From Aphanothece saxicola GSE-SYN-MK-01-06B (GTDB taxonomy: Bacteria; Cyanobacteriota; Cyanobacteriia; PCC-6307; Cyanobiaceae): a stretch of 64,000 nt of DNA. Below the pieces are notes generated by a model. That model was not told the origin of the DNA. It worked only from the letters and a program-made list of their open reading frames with translations, and made no database searches. Location: NCBI GenBank assembly GCA_019359745.1, contig JAHHGT010000001.1, positions 186,001 to 250,000 of the forward strand, read 5' to 3'. Positions within the stretch are counted from its first letter, which is position 1; each line of letters begins with the position of its first letter. The position numbers and the translations under genes are program-made. Shown one piece after another: positions 12,955 to 22,734 of this stretch.

Positions 12955-13948
12955 ATTCCTGAGCCTGGTGGGGGTGGGGGCGCTGGGCACGCTGGTGCTG
13001 TCCGCCTGCGGCAATCGGGGGGGCGGCGCCCGGGTGAAGGGCCCCACCATCGGTGTGTTGCAGATGGTGGATGCTCCGCCACCGAACAACACCCGCAAGG
13101 GCTTCGAGGCGGCCCTGGCCGCCGCCGGCTACATCCCCGGCAAAACGGTCAACCTGATTCAGAAGGACGCCGCCGGCGAGCTGGCCAACACCACCCTGGT
13201 GATGAAGCAGTTCGTGGGCGACGGGGTGGACATGATCCTGGCGGTGGGTACGCCGCCGCTGCAGGCCGCCATGAAGGTGGCTCCGGACACCACCCCGGTG
13301 ATCTTCTGCTACTGCTCCAACCCCTGGGGTGCCGGAGCGGGCACGCCGCCCGGAGGCGTCGGCCAGCACCGCCCCAACGTGGTCGGCACGATCGGCACCA
13401 ACCCGGTGGGCAAGGAACTCGATCTGGCCCGCCAGATCGACCCCGACCTCACGACCGTCGGCCTGATCTTCAACCCCGGCGAGCCCAACTCGGAGTACGA
13501 GGCCAAGGTGCTCAAGCAGGAGGCAGCCAAGCGCAACATCACGGTGGTCGAGCAGTCGGTGGCCAACTCCGGTGAGGTGTTGCAGGCCGCCCAGGTGCTG
13601 GCCCAGAAGCAGGTGGACGCCTTCGTGAAGATCGGGGACTACGCCACCATCCAGGGATTCGGATCGATTGCCAAGGTGGGGCTCGAGAAGAAAATCCCGG
13701 TGTATTCGGTGGATGCCGATGACATCAAGATGCCGGGCTGCCTGGCCACCATCGGCTGGGCCTACTTCGACGACGGCTACGACGCCGGCAAGCTGGCGGT
13801 GCGCGTGCTCAAGGGGGAATCCCCCGCCGCGATCGCCTTCCAGCCCCTCACCAAAACCGAACTGCTTGTGAACCGGGCCACGGCGGCCGCCATCGGTGTG
13901 ACCCTGCCGGAGGAGCTGCTCCAGCAGGCCACGGAGGTGGTGGGCTGA
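12935..13948 (+). CDS. ABC transporter substrate-binding lipoprotein (ABC_sub_bind family)
   Basis: MGLQRREFLSLVGVGALGTLVLSACGNRGG...GPTIGVLQMVDAPPPNNTRKGFEAALAAAGYIPGKTVNLIQKDAAGE; overlaps ATPase gene. Confidence 0.9.
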   Translation: MGLQRREFLSLVGVGALGTLVLSACGNRGGGARVKGPTIGVLQMVDAPPPNNTRKGFEAALAAAGYIPGKTVNLIQKDAAGELANTTLVMKQFVGDGVDMILAVGTPPLQAAMKVAPDTTPVIFCYCSNPWGAGAGTPPGGVGQHRPNVVGTIGTNPVGKELDLARQIDPDLTTVGLIFNPGEPNSEYEAKVLKQEAAKRNITVVEQSVANSGEVLQAAQVLAQKQVDAFVKIGDYATIQGFGSIAKVGLEKKIPVYSVDADDIKMPGCLATIGWAYFDDGYDAGKLAVRVLKGESPAAIAFQPLTKTELLVNRATAAAIGVTLPEELLQQATEVVG

Positions 13949-13967
13949 GGCCGGCCTCCCCCTGGGC

Positions 13968-14204
13968 TCAGGGCAGCGGTTCGATGGTTTTCAGCTTGTC
14001 GTTGAGTTGGCTGGCCATCGCCTGACGGCCCACGGCCAGCACCTTGAGGGTGTCTTCGTGCATGCGCAGCTGGGCATCGGCCACCTGCATCCCGCGTACC
14101 AGCTCCTTGACGTCCTCCGGCAGGCCGTTGAGGTCGTAGCGCAGGCCCTCGAAGGTCAGCACGGGCGGTTGCTGGCTGGGTGTTTCCAAGGGGGAAAGGC
14201 GCAA
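13968..14204 (-). CDS. DUF6447-like small protein
   Basis: LTFEGLRYDLNGLPEDVKELVRGMQVADAQLRMHEDTLKVLAVGRQAMASQLNDKLK. Confidence 0.65.
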   Translation of the reverse strand: MRLSPLETPSQQPPVLTFEGLRYDLNGLPEDVKELVRGMQVADAQLRMHEDTLKVLAVGRQAMASQLNDKLKTIEPLP

Positions 14205-14229
14205 GTGGGAGTGAGCCTAGGTGGCGGAC

Positions 14230-15969
14230 TCAGGCCTCCAGGCGGATGAACTGGCGTTCGCACAGCTCCCGGTAGCGGCCGCCGCTGGCCATGAGTTCGT
14301 CGTGGCTGCCCTGCTGGACGATGCGGCCGCCGTCGAGCACCACGATCAGATCGGCCTCCTGCACGGTGGCCAGCCGGTGGGCGATCACCAGCACGGTGCG
14401 ACCGGCCATGGCCTGCTGCAGTCCCTGCTGCACGGCCTCTTCGGCCTCCGCATCCAGGGCGCTGGTGGCTTCGTCCAGGAGCATCACCGCCGGATTGCCC
14501 AGAACGGCCCGGGCGATGGCCAGCCGCTGCAGCTGGCCGCCGGAGAAGTTGCTGCCCCGCTCCTCGAGGCGGCTGTCGTAGCCGCCGGGGAGGCTTTCGA
14601 TGAAGGCCGCCGCATTGGCCAGCCGCGCGGCCTGGCGGATCTGTTCGCTGCTGGCGGGGCGTCCGAAGGCGATCGCCTCGGCCACCGTGCCCGAAAAGAC
14701 GCTGCTCTGCTGGGGTACCAGGGCCACGGCGCGGCGCAGGTCCCGGGCCCGCAGGTCGGCCAGGTTCTGGCCATCGAGCAGCACCCGGCCGCTCTGGGCG
14801 GTGTTGAAGCGCAGCAGCAGCGAGAACAGGGTGCTCTTGCCGGCGCCGGAGGGTCCCACCAGGGCCACCACCTGGCCTGGAAGGACGTGGAGATCGAGCT
14901 GGCGCAGCACCGGGCTGCCGCCCCCGTAGCTGAAGCTCACCCCGTCCAGCCGCAGTTCCCCGGAGACGCTCCCCAGGGGCCTGGCGTCGGGGTGGTCGGG
15001 CGGTTCCACCGGCTCGTTCTCGATCGCCCGCAGTCGCTTCAGCGAGGCCTGGCCCTGCTGGAACTCGTTGAAATTGGTGGTGAGGTGGGAGATCGGATCG
15101 ATCAGCATCAGCAGAGCGGCCACGTAGCTGCTGAATCCCTGGCTGTCGAGGCCGCCGGCCTTGATCCGCGCCGCCCCGATCAGCAGCACCGAGAGGATGC
15201 CCGCCGCTTCGATGAAGCCCACCACCGGATGCTGCAGGGCCAGCAATTCCAACGTGCGGTACTTGGCGCGACGGTGCAGGTCGATCTCGGTGTCGAAGCG
15301 CTGCTGCAGCCAGGGTTCTGCGGCGAAGGCCCGCACCAGGGGCAGACCGCCGATCGCTTCACCCAGAAGGGCCGCCAGCTCGCTGACCTGCTTCTGGCTG
15401 CGCTCGGCGGCGTTCATCACCCGGGCCCCGAAGGCGCTCACCATCAAGGCCACCAGCGGCGCCAGCAGCAGGGTGGCCAGGGCCAGAGGCCAGTCGAGCC
15501 AGATCATGTAGCCCAGCACCACCACCAGCTGCAGGGCACTGGGGGTGGTGTCCTGGATCGTCTTGTAGATCACCTCCCCCACCCGGTCGGCGTCTTCGGT
15601 GAGCCGGTAGGTGAGGTCGCCGGCGGAGAGTTTCTCGAGGGCGCCGAAATCAAGCCGCTGCAGGCGGGCGAACAGCTGCCGACGCAGCTCCTGGCTCACC
15701 CGCAGGGCCGGACCCGCCAGCAGGGTGTCCTGCCCGAACTGGGCGATCTTCTGCACCAGGAACACCGCCAGGGCGGCGGCCACGCTGCGCAGCACCTTGG
15801 TGAAATCGCCGGCACCGATCGCTGGGATCAGCTGGCCCGCCAGCCAGGCCAGCAGGGGCCAGCAGCCCACGAACACGAGCATGCATAACCCCCCGAGCAG
15901 CAGGGGTCGCCGATGGGGCTTCAGCAGCGGCCAGAGCCTGCGGAAGCCGGCCGGCGAGGGTGCAAGCAT
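14230..15969 (-). CDS. ABC exporter, fused permease/ATPase (MsbA-like)
   Basis: 579 aa; VALVGPSGAGKSTLFSLLLRF; NFSGGQLQRLAIARAVLGNPAVMLLDEATSALDAEAE. Confidence 0.93.
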   Translation of the reverse strand: MLAPSPAGFRRLWPLLKPHRRPLLLGGLCMLVFVGCWPLLAWLAGQLIPAIGAGDFTKVLRSVAAALAVFLVQKIAQFGQDTLLAGPALRVSQELRRQLFARLQRLDFGALEKLSAGDLTYRLTEDADRVGEVIYKTIQDTTPSALQLVVVLGYMIWLDWPLALATLLLAPLVALMVSAFGARVMNAAERSQKQVSELAALLGEAIGGLPLVRAFAAEPWLQQRFDTEIDLHRRAKYRTLELLALQHPVVGFIEAAGILSVLLIGAARIKAGGLDSQGFSSYVAALLMLIDPISHLTTNFNEFQQGQASLKRLRAIENEPVEPPDHPDARPLGSVSGELRLDGVSFSYGGGSPVLRQLDLHVLPGQVVALVGPSGAGKSTLFSLLLRFNTAQSGRVLLDGQNLADLRARDLRRAVALVPQQSSVFSGTVAEAIAFGRPASSEQIRQAARLANAAAFIESLPGGYDSRLEERGSNFSGGQLQRLAIARAVLGNPAVMLLDEATSALDAEAEEAVQQGLQQAMAGRTVLVIAHRLATVQEADLIVVLDGGRIVQQGSHDELMASGGRYRELCERQFIRLEA

Positions 15970-16008
15970 CGACGAACCCTATCAGCGCTCTTCGGGCGTC
16001 CCCAGACG

Positions 16009-16227
16009 GTGAAGCTGGATCAGTTCCTCAAATGGCAGGGCCTTGTCGGCACCGGCGGCGAGGCCAAGCAACGCATCCAGCGCGGCGATGTGACCGTGAA
16101 CGGCTCGATCGAGACCCGGCGCGGCCGCCAGCTGGCCCCTGGCGACGCGGTGGCCATCGACGGCCATGAGGTGCTGATGCTCTCCCCTCGCCTGGGCCGT
16201 GGGGGCGATGGCGGCATCACGCCTTAA
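16009..16227 (+). CDS. RNA-binding S4 domain protein (YaaA/RlbA-like)
   Basis: [54 protein letters not shown] start. Confidence 0.85.
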   Translation: MKLDQFLKWQGLVGTGGEAKQRIQRGDVTVNGSIETRRGRQLAPGDAVAIDGHEVLMLSPRLGRGGDGGITP

Positions 16228-16237
16228 CCTGCCTCGA

Positions 16238-16999
16238 ATGTCGCTGCCGGGAGACCACGTGCGCAAGGCCGTCATCGCAGGCAACTGGAAGATGCACATG
16301 ACCTGCGCCCAGACGCGGGCGTTTGCGTCCAGCTTCCGGCCCCTGATCGCCGATCTGCCCGATGACCGTGAGGTGGTGCTGGCCCCTCCGTTCACGGCCA
16401 TCCCCACCCTCTGCCGGCACCTGGCCGGCGCCGGCGTCGCCATCGCCGGCCAGAACGTCCACTGGGAGGAGAGCGGCGCCTACACCGGCATGATCTCCGC
16501 CCCGATGCTGCTGGAGCATGGGGTCACCCACGCGATCGTGGGCCACAGCGAGCCGCGCAAGTACTTCAGCGAAACCGACGAGCAGATCAACCTCCGGGCC
16601 CGCACGGCCCAGAAGACAGGGCTGATTCCGATCCTGTGCGTGGGCGAGAGCGACGACCAGCGCGAAGCCCGTGAAACCGAGCGGGTGATCCACCGCCAGG
16701 TGGAGCAGGGGCTGGAGGGCGTTGATCCCCTGCGCCTGATCGTGGCCTATGAGCCCATCTGGGCGATCGGTACCGGCAAGACCTGCGCCGCCGAGGAGGC
16801 CAACCGCATCTGTGGCCTGATCCGCGGCTGGGTGGGCCACCCGGAGGTGGTGGTGCAGTACGGCGGTTCGGTCAACCCTGCCACCATCGACATGCTGATG
16901 GCCCAGAGCGACATCGACGGCGTGCTGGTGGGAGGTGCCTCCCTCGATCCGGTCAGCTTCGCCCGCATCGCCAACTACCAGGTGCCGGTGCCCGTCTGA
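16238..16999 (+). CDS. tpiA: Triose-phosphate isomerase
   Basis: [14 protein letters not shown]...[12 protein letters not shown]...[15 protein letters not shown]...[11 protein letters not shown]. Confidence 0.97.
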   Translation: MSLPGDHVRKAVIAGNWKMHMTCAQTRAFASSFRPLIADLPDDREVVLAPPFTAIPTLCRHLAGAGVAIAGQNVHWEESGAYTGMISAPMLLEHGVTHAIVGHSEPRKYFSETDEQINLRARTAQKTGLIPILCVGESDDQREARETERVIHRQVEQGLEGVDPLRLIVAYEPIWAIGTGKTCAAEEANRICGLIRGWVGHPEVVVQYGGSVNPATIDMLMAQSDIDGVLVGGASLDPVSFARIANYQVPVPV

Positions 17000-17024
17000 G
17001 CTGCCTGCTCCCGCTCTGAACCCC

Positions 17025-17888
17025 GTGGGCGTCGCCCCGCCTGTCGCCACACCGCCCGGTTTCCGTTGGGGGGATCGCACCCTCGTGATGGGGGTTCTCA
17101 ACCTCACCCCCGATTCCTTCAGCGACGGTGGCCGTTACGAGGCCCCCGAGGCGGCTGTGCGGCGGGCCCGGCTGCTGCATGGCCAGGGGGCCGACCTGCT
17201 CGACCTCGGGGGGCAGAGCACCCGGCCCGGGGCCCCCGAGGTCGGTGCCGACGTGGAGATCGCCCGGGTGCTGCCTGGCCTGGGGCGGATCCTGGCGGCC
17301 CTGCCCCCACCGGCGGCCGGCGGTCCCCTGCTCTCGATCGACACCTTCCTCGCCCCGGTGGCCGAAGCGGCCCTGGCGGCCGGCGCCCACTGGATCAATG
17401 ATGTCAGCGCCGGCCGCCGTGATCCCGCCCTGCTGACGGTCGTGGCGGCCGCCGACTGCCCCTGCGTGCTGATGCACAGCCGCGGCGACAGCCGCACCAT
17501 GGACGCCCTGGCCCGCTACGGCGACGTGGTGGTGGAGGTGCGTGATGAGATGCTGCGCGCCACCGACCGGGCCCTGGCGGCAGGGGTGCGTCCGGAGCGG
17601 ATCCTCTGGGATCCCGGGCTGGGTTTCGCCAAGACCACCGCCCACAACCTCAGCCTGCTGCGGGGGCTGGCCCTGCTGCGGGCCGAGGGCTTCCCCCTGC
17701 TGGTGGGGCCCTCCCGCAAGCGCTTCATCGGCGAGGTGCTGGCCGAGCCCCGCCCCCGGGCCCGCCTGTGGGGCACCGCGGCGGTCTGCGGCCAGGCCAT
17801 CGCCGCCGGTGCCGACGTGCTGCGGGTGCACGATGTCGGGCCGATCGTCCAGACGGCCCGCATGGCCGACGCCCTCTGGCGCCCCTGA
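17025..17888 (+). CDS. folP: Dihydropteroate synthase
   Basis: LVMGVLNLTPDSFSDGGRY...GADLLDLGGQSTRPGA...LVGPSRKRFIGEVL; GTG start inferred. Confidence 0.95.
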   Translation: MGVAPPVATPPGFRWGDRTLVMGVLNLTPDSFSDGGRYEAPEAAVRRARLLHGQGADLLDLGGQSTRPGAPEVGADVEIARVLPGLGRILAALPPPAAGGPLLSIDTFLAPVAEAALAAGAHWINDVSAGRRDPALLTVVAAADCPCVLMHSRGDSRTMDALARYGDVVVEVRDEMLRATDRALAAGVRPERILWDPGLGFAKTTAHNLSLLRGLALLRAEGFPLLVGPSRKRFIGEVLAEPRPRARLWGTAAVCGQAIAAGADVLRVHDVGPIVQTARMADALWRP

Positions 17889-17899
17889 CCCAGGCCGGA

Positions 17900-18178
17900 T
17901 CAGTCCGCCGGCTCCTCCTGCCGTCCCGTCAGCAGGGTCTGCACCATCAGCCGCAGGGTCGTCCGGTTGCCGCCGGCGGCCCGCCAGCTTTCCAGCCACT
18001 GGAGCAGCGGCGAGGTCGTCTCCGCGCCATCGCTCTGGCCGATGCCCAGCCGTTCCAGGAAGGCGCTGGCATCGTCCAGGCAGGAGCCCCCTTCGCCGAA
18101 GCCATCCAGCAACGGATCGAGGGCGGCCAGCAAGGTTTCCAGTTCGGCGGTGCTCAGCTCCGGCAGGGGCTCGATCAT
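17900..18178 (-). CDS. Hypothetical protein
   Basis: 92-aa ORF MIEPLPELSTAELETLLAALDPLLDGFGEGG in a gap between genes. Confidence 0.5.
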   Translation of the reverse strand: MIEPLPELSTAELETLLAALDPLLDGFGEGGSCLDDASAFLERLGIGQSDGAETTSPLLQWLESWRAAGGNRTTLRLMVQTLLTGRQEEPAD

Positions 18179-18316
18179 CGAAGCAGGCTGGGGCGGCGTT
18201 GCCGCTCATCGCCCCCAGCATGACGCCTGGACGGCGTTTTCCCGCCGGCCCGCGGCGGCCGCTCGCCGCCAACGCCCCTAGGCTGGGTCCAGCACAGCGC
18301 CGCAGCTGCTCCCACC

Positions 18317-18520
18317 GTGCTGAAACTCTGCCTGCAGGTGCTCGTCTGCGTCACCATCGCCCTGCGTTGCATGGTGATCTTCGGCCATCTGCGCAAGCTC
18401 TGGATGGCGGATGGGCTGGCCGGTGAATTCCGGCGTGAGCTGCGCCGGCGCGGCCTGCTGATGACGCCTCCCGCCCTTCCCAGCGACGCGCGCGCCCTGC
18501 CCCACCGCGCCGATCCCTGA
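18317..18520 (+). CDS. Small hypothetical membrane protein
   Basis: MLKLCLQVLVCVTIALRCMVIFGHLRKLWMADGLAGEFRRELRRRGLLMTPP. Confidence 0.45.
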   Translation: MLKLCLQVLVCVTIALRCMVIFGHLRKLWMADGLAGEFRRELRRRGLLMTPPALPSDARALPHRADP

Positions 18521-18526
18521 GCCCGA

Positions 18527-19015
18527 TCAGCGCCGCCTGGAGGGGGCGCCCGCCAGGTGATGCACGGCGTGGATCACGACACCCCAGAGATCTGCGCCAC
18601 CACCATCGCCGCTGTCCCTGCTGCCGTCGTCGCTGAGGAGCACCAGGGGCGGACTGGTGCCGTCGCTGGCCACCAGCCACAGGCCGGTGCCGCGGCGGGC
18701 CAGGCGCCGCAGCAGGAAGGCGCCGGCATGCACCGCCACCACCACCATGCCGGGACGGGGATCGACGCTGCGGTCGATCACCAGCAGGTCGCCGTCGACG
18801 ATGCCGTCCCCCCGCATGGCATCGCCGCTGACGCGCATGAAGAAGGTGGACAGCGGACGGGGGATCAGTTCCACGTTGAGATCGATGCGGCCCTCCACGT
18901 AGTCGTCGGCGGGGCTGGGGAAGCCGGCGCTGACGGCTTCGGTGGCCAGAAGACAGAGGAGCGCCGCGGCTCCCTGCCGTGGGGGCAGCGGCACCTGGGG
19001 AGGGAGGGACAGCAT
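18527..19015 (-). CDS. UmuD-like S24-family protein with substituted catalytic dyad
   Basis: AGFPSPADDYVEGRIDLNVELIPRPLSTFFMRVSGDAMRGDGIVDGDLLVIDRSVDPRPGMVVVAVHAGAFLLRRLA; GVVIHAVH C-terminus. Confidence 0.88.
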   Translation of the reverse strand: MLSLPPQVPLPPRQGAAALLCLLATEAVSAGFPSPADDYVEGRIDLNVELIPRPLSTFFMRVSGDAMRGDGIVDGDLLVIDRSVDPRPGMVVVAVHAGAFLLRRLARRGTGLWLVASDGTSPPLVLLSDDGSRDSGDGGGADLWGVVIHAVHHLAGAPSRRR

Positions 19016-19026
19016 CGGCCCATGAC

Positions 19027-19040
19027 AGTACAGATGTTCT
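19027..19040. promoter_or_regulatory. LexA (SOS) box AGTACAGATGTTCT
   Basis: Matches cyanobacterial LexA consensus RGTACNNNDGTWCB, 11 nt upstream of the UmuD-like start codon. Confidence 0.82.
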
Positions 19041-19095
19041 ACTCCGGGTGGCCCCTGCCGCGGGATCATCGGCGGCGACCCCCTGCCGTCAGGCC

Positions 19096-19590
19096 ATGGC
19101 TTCCAGTCCGGAGGCGTTGATCGCCCGCTTCGCCCTGCAGCCCCACCCGGAGGGGGGCTGGTACCGGGAGCTGCACCGCTCCGCCGGCCAGGTGCAGCGC
19201 AGCGAGGACGGGCGGCAACGCGCCGGACTCACGGTGATCGTTTTCCTGCTGACGGAGGGGCAGCGCAGCCGCTGGCACCGGGTTGAGGGGGCCGATGAGG
19301 TGTGGCACCACGCCGGCGGTGACCCCCTCGACCTCTGGCGGCTGCCACCGCAGGGAGGCACGGCCGAACGGCTGGTGCTCGGTCCCCTCGCCGGTGAGGC
19401 GAGCGGCGGCACGGAGCCGAGCCCCCTGCAGGTCGTGCCGGCGGGTTGGTGGCAGGCGGCCCGCAGCCGGGGGCGATGGAGCCTGCTGCACTGCTGCGTG
19501 GGGCCGGGTTTCGCGTTCGAGGACTTCCGTCTGATGGCTGATCTCCTGCCGCCGGAGCGGCCGGCCGGCGCCGATCCGGCACTGCTCTAG
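19096..19590 (+). CDS. Cupin, DUF985 family
   Basis: LIARFALQPHPEGGWYRELHRS...GLTVIVFLLTEGQRSRWHRVEGADEVWHHAGGDPLDLW...VVPAGWWQAARS. Confidence 0.88.
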   Translation: MASSPEALIARFALQPHPEGGWYRELHRSAGQVQRSEDGRQRAGLTVIVFLLTEGQRSRWHRVEGADEVWHHAGGDPLDLWRLPPQGGTAERLVLGPLAGEASGGTEPSPLQVVPAGWWQAARSRGRWSLLHCCVGPGFAFEDFRLMADLLPPERPAGADPALL

Positions 19591-19604
19591 CCCGTTCCGC
19601 CACC

Positions 19605-19976
19605 ATGGAGTCGTGCTGGATCGGGAGAGGGATGGGCTGTCCGAAGTGCGGCAGTTGGGCCGTGCGCGCCGACCGCAGCCTGGCGGGTCGCATGGTCTGT
19701 GCCCGCTGTGGCGAGCCGCTGGGGATCGGCAGGGCCCGTGGGATCGCCAGCGGCACGCGCCGCCGGGGGCAGGGGCGCGGCCATGCCCTGGCCCTGCCCC
19801 GTCGCTGGGGCCTCTGGCTGATGCTGGGTTCCTTGCTCACGGTGTCGGCGTTGCTGGCCAGCGTTCCGGAGCGCCCGAGCCGGCCGCCGGAGCGCCGTGG
19901 CGCCGACCTCACGCAGGGCCCGGTGCCGCTGCGGCACGGTGATCCCGGCCGCTTCGGGGCTGTCGCCATCCGCTGA
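19605..19976 (+). CDS. Hypothetical zinc-ribbon protein with one TM helix
   Basis: MGCPKCGSWAVRADRSLAGRMVCARCGEPL (CPxC...CxxC) then LWLMLGSLLTVSALLA. Confidence 0.6.
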   Translation: MESCWIGRGMGCPKCGSWAVRADRSLAGRMVCARCGEPLGIGRARGIASGTRRRGQGRGHALALPRRWGLWLMLGSLLTVSALLASVPERPSRPPERRGADLTQGPVPLRHGDPGRFGAVAIR

Positions 19977-20037
19977 CAGATGCGATCCCAGCCTGATCCC
20001 ATCGGCGATCATGGGATGTAACGATTCTTGAAATACC

Positions 20038-21162
20038 ATGGCCAGGACCAACCCGTTCGCGAACCTGGCCGACCTCAGCATGCGCCAGTTGCGCGAGCTG
20101 GCCAGAACCCTGGGCATCCAGCGCTACAGCGCCCAGGACAGGGATGGCCTGGCTGAGGCCATCGCCGATCGCTCGGGCGAGGCCGGAGCGGTTCCGCCGG
20201 AGACACCAGTGCAGGCCGGACGGACGGTGGCGGCGCTGGAGGCGGAGATGGCCCCGGCCCCCCGTCCCGCCGCCGAGACCCGCGTCGTCTTCCTGCCCCG
20301 CGATCCCCAGTGGGCCTACGTCTTCTGGGACATCTCCGAGGACGACCGCACAGGCGCCCTCCATGCCGGAGCCTCCCAGCTCTGCCTGCGCGTCGCCGAC
20401 GTCACCGGCCTGGCCGGTGGTTCCGCCCATCCCCACACCCTCCAGGAGGTGGTGGTCGACAGCCATGCCACCGAGTGGTACCTCCCCGTTCCCCTCTCCG
20501 ACCGCGACTACCGGGTCGAGCTCGGCTACCGCAAAGGCGCCGGCGGGGGGTGGATCTCCCTGGCCTATTCCTCGGTCGCCCGGGTGCCGTCGCTGCATCC
20601 CTCCGAGCAGATCCTCGATCAGTTCGTTCCCTTCTCCCTCGACGCCTTCCCCTCCTCCGGCAGCACCAGCCTGCCCACCCCCGTCGAGGCCGTCGATTCC
20701 GGCCTGCATGAGCGGCTCTACCAAAGCGCCACCAGCCAGTGGCGCCGCCTGGGCCGCGGCTCCGAGGCCTTCCACGAGATCGATGCCGCCGCTGGCCTCG
20801 AGGGCGGCGGTGCGTTCTCCGCCTCCGGCGCCGGCCCCTGGGCCTCGGGCCGCAGCGCCTCCGGCATGGGCGGGGTGGGCTCCCGTCAGCGCTCCTTCTG
20901 GCTGGTGGCCGATGCCGAGCTGATTGTCTATGGCGCCACCGATCCGGCCGCCCGCCTCAGCATCGGCGGGGAAGAGGTGCCCCTTTCGGCCGATGGCACC
21001 TTCCGGGTGCAGGTCCCCTTCCGTGATGGCCAGCAGCTCTATCCGATCGAGGCCGTGGCCGCCGATGGGGAGCAGAAGCGCAGCATCACCATGGAGTTCC
21101 GCCGCTCCACGCCGGAAGCGAACGTCAACAGCCGCGAAGCCTCGGTCGCCGAGTGGTTCTAG
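20038..21162 (+). CDS. DUF4912 protein with N-terminal Rho_N/SAP-like domain
   Basis: LSMRQLRELARTLGIQRYSAQDRDGLAEAI; FLPRDPQWAYVFWDISEDDR...YRVELGYRKGAGGGWISLAYSSVARVPS. Confidence 0.87.
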   Translation: MARTNPFANLADLSMRQLRELARTLGIQRYSAQDRDGLAEAIADRSGEAGAVPPETPVQAGRTVAALEAEMAPAPRPAAETRVVFLPRDPQWAYVFWDISEDDRTGALHAGASQLCLRVADVTGLAGGSAHPHTLQEVVVDSHATEWYLPVPLSDRDYRVELGYRKGAGGGWISLAYSSVARVPSLHPSEQILDQFVPFSLDAFPSSGSTSLPTPVEAVDSGLHERLYQSATSQWRRLGRGSEAFHEIDAAAGLEGGGAFSASGAGPWASGRSASGMGGVGSRQRSFWLVADAELIVYGATDPAARLSIGGEEVPLSADGTFRVQVPFRDGQQLYPIEAVAADGEQKRSITMEFRRSTPEANVNSREASVAEWF

Positions 21163-21165
21163 GCC

Positions 21166-22734
21166 TCAGCAAGGCGGCTGGCATGGCCCCGCCAGCCGCT
21201 CCGCCACGGCAGCGATGAGGTCCCGGGGCGTGAGCTGCGCTCCAACCTCCAGGCCATGGGCCCGTTCGTGCGCGTCAAGCGGCTCCACGGCCCTGAACTG
21301 GGCCTCCAGCACGGCCCCGTCCGCATCGGAGGGGTCGCCGCCACGCGCCTGTCGTTCCAGCAGCCGCCGCCGGGCCTGCTCCTGGGTACTGACACAGGCC
21401 AGGATCAGGAACGGGACCCCGCGGCGGCGGGCCAGAGCTTCCATCCGCAGCCGCTGATCGCGGTGCAGGAAGGTGGCATCCACCACCACCGACAGCCCTG
21501 CCGCGAGGATTCGCTCCGCCTGCTCGGGCAGGTGCTGCTCGTAGAGCATGGCGCTCACCTCCGGCCGGTAGGGGTCGCCAAGGAGCGGTGGGACTGGGCC
21601 CTGGCCCCAGGTGCCGAAGAGGCGCTTGCGCTCCACGTCGGAACGCAGCTGGATCCAGCCCTGCCGCCGGCAGAGCTGGTGAGCCCGGTGGCTCTTGCCG
21701 CTGCCGGAGACCCCGTGGGTGATCACCAGGGCCGGGGCCGGGGTGGCGGTGGCACGGCTGGCGCCAAGCAGATAGCGCTCCAGGTCCTGTTGCAGCAGAC
21801 GTGACGCATCGGCGTCGAGGGTCTGCTGGCCGAGGCGCAGGGCGCAGACCTTGGCCCGCACCAGCGACCGGTACACCCGGTACCAGTTCCAGGTGAGCAG
21901 GCCTGCGTAGTCGCCGCAGTGACCCAGCCAGCGGTTGAGCAGCACCGCCCCGAGATCGGCTCCGTTGCGGTGTTCCAGGTCCATCACCAGGAAGGCCAGG
22001 TCGCTGATCACGTCGATCCAGCGCAACTCCGGACTGAATTCCAGGCAGTCGAAGACCCGAAGGCGCTCCCCCTCCAGCAGCATGTTGCCGAGGTGCAGAT
22101 CGCCATGGCACTCGCGGATGCGGCCGTCGCTTCGGCGCCCGGCGAAGCGCGGCCGCAGTCGCTCGTACTGATCCTCGGTCCAGTGCCGCAGGGCGGCGAC
22201 GTCCCGTTCTGGCACCGAGCCGCAGGTCTCCAGCACCTCCAGGTTGGCCACGGCCGGCGCCTTCACCAGCTCTGGTGTCCCATAGGGATCGTCCGGGCCG
22301 GCGACCGCGGCCGCGGCATGGAAGGCGGCCAGATCATCCGCCAGCCCTTCGAGCTGGGCCTCGCTGAGGCCATGGCGCTTGAGCACGGCTCCCAGCAGGG
22401 CGCTCTGGGGAAACTGGCGCATGCGCACGGCCAGTTCAACGGTGGGCCCGGAGCCGTGAAACGCGGCCTGCTCGGGTGGGCCATGGATGGGGCTGAGACC
22501 GAGGTAGAGGTCCGGAGCCAGGCGCCGATTGAGCCGGAGCTCCTCCTGGCAGAACCAGCGCCGCCGCTCCGGCGTCGAAAAATCGACGAAGCCCAGATTC
22601 ACCGGCTTCTTGATCTTGTAGGCGAAGGTCCCGGTGAGCAGGACCCAGGAAATGTGGGTTTCCAGGCAGTCGACCCGCTCGACCGGATGGTCATAGGCGG
22701 CGGGATCGAGCAGGGCGGCGATCATTGGGTCCAC
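21166..22734 (-). CDS. Bifunctional aminoglycoside-phosphotransferase-like / AAA kinase protein
   Basis: VERVDCLETHISWVLLTGTFAYKIKKPVNLGFVDFSTPERRRWFCQEELRLNRRLAPDLYL; ITHGVSGSGKSHRAHQLCRRQGWIQLRSDVERKRLFG. Confidence 0.88.
   Translation of the reverse strand: MDPMIAALLDPAAYDHPVERVDCLETHISWVLLTGTFAYKIKKPVNLGFVDFSTPERRRWFCQEELRLNRRLAPDLYLGLSPIHGPPEQAAFHGSGPTVELAVRMRQFPQSALLGAVLKRHGLSEAQLEGLADDLAAFHAAAAVAGPDDPYGTPELVKAPAVANLEVLETCGSVPERDVAALRHWTEDQYERLRPRFAGRRSDGRIRECHGDLHLGNMLLEGERLRVFDCLEFSPELRWIDVISDLAFLVMDLEHRNGADLGAVLLNRWLGHCGDYAGLLTWNWYRVYRSLVRAKVCALRLGQQTLDADASRLLQQDLERYLLGASRATATPAPALVITHGVSGSGKSHRAHQLCRRQGWIQLRSDVERKRLFGTWGQGPVPPLLGDPYRPEVSAMLYEQHLPEQAERILAAGLSVVVDATFLHRDQRLRMEALARRRGVPFLILACVSTQEQARRRLLERQARGGDPSDADGAVLEAQFRAVEPLDAHERAHGLEVGAQLTPRDLIAAVAERLAGPCQPPC

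Noticed and set aside
14221-15888. 555-aa + ORF opposite the ABC exporter, and similar ones at 56194-57927 and 50382-51965
   Set aside because: Shadow ORFs caused by GC-rich codon usage on the real strand.
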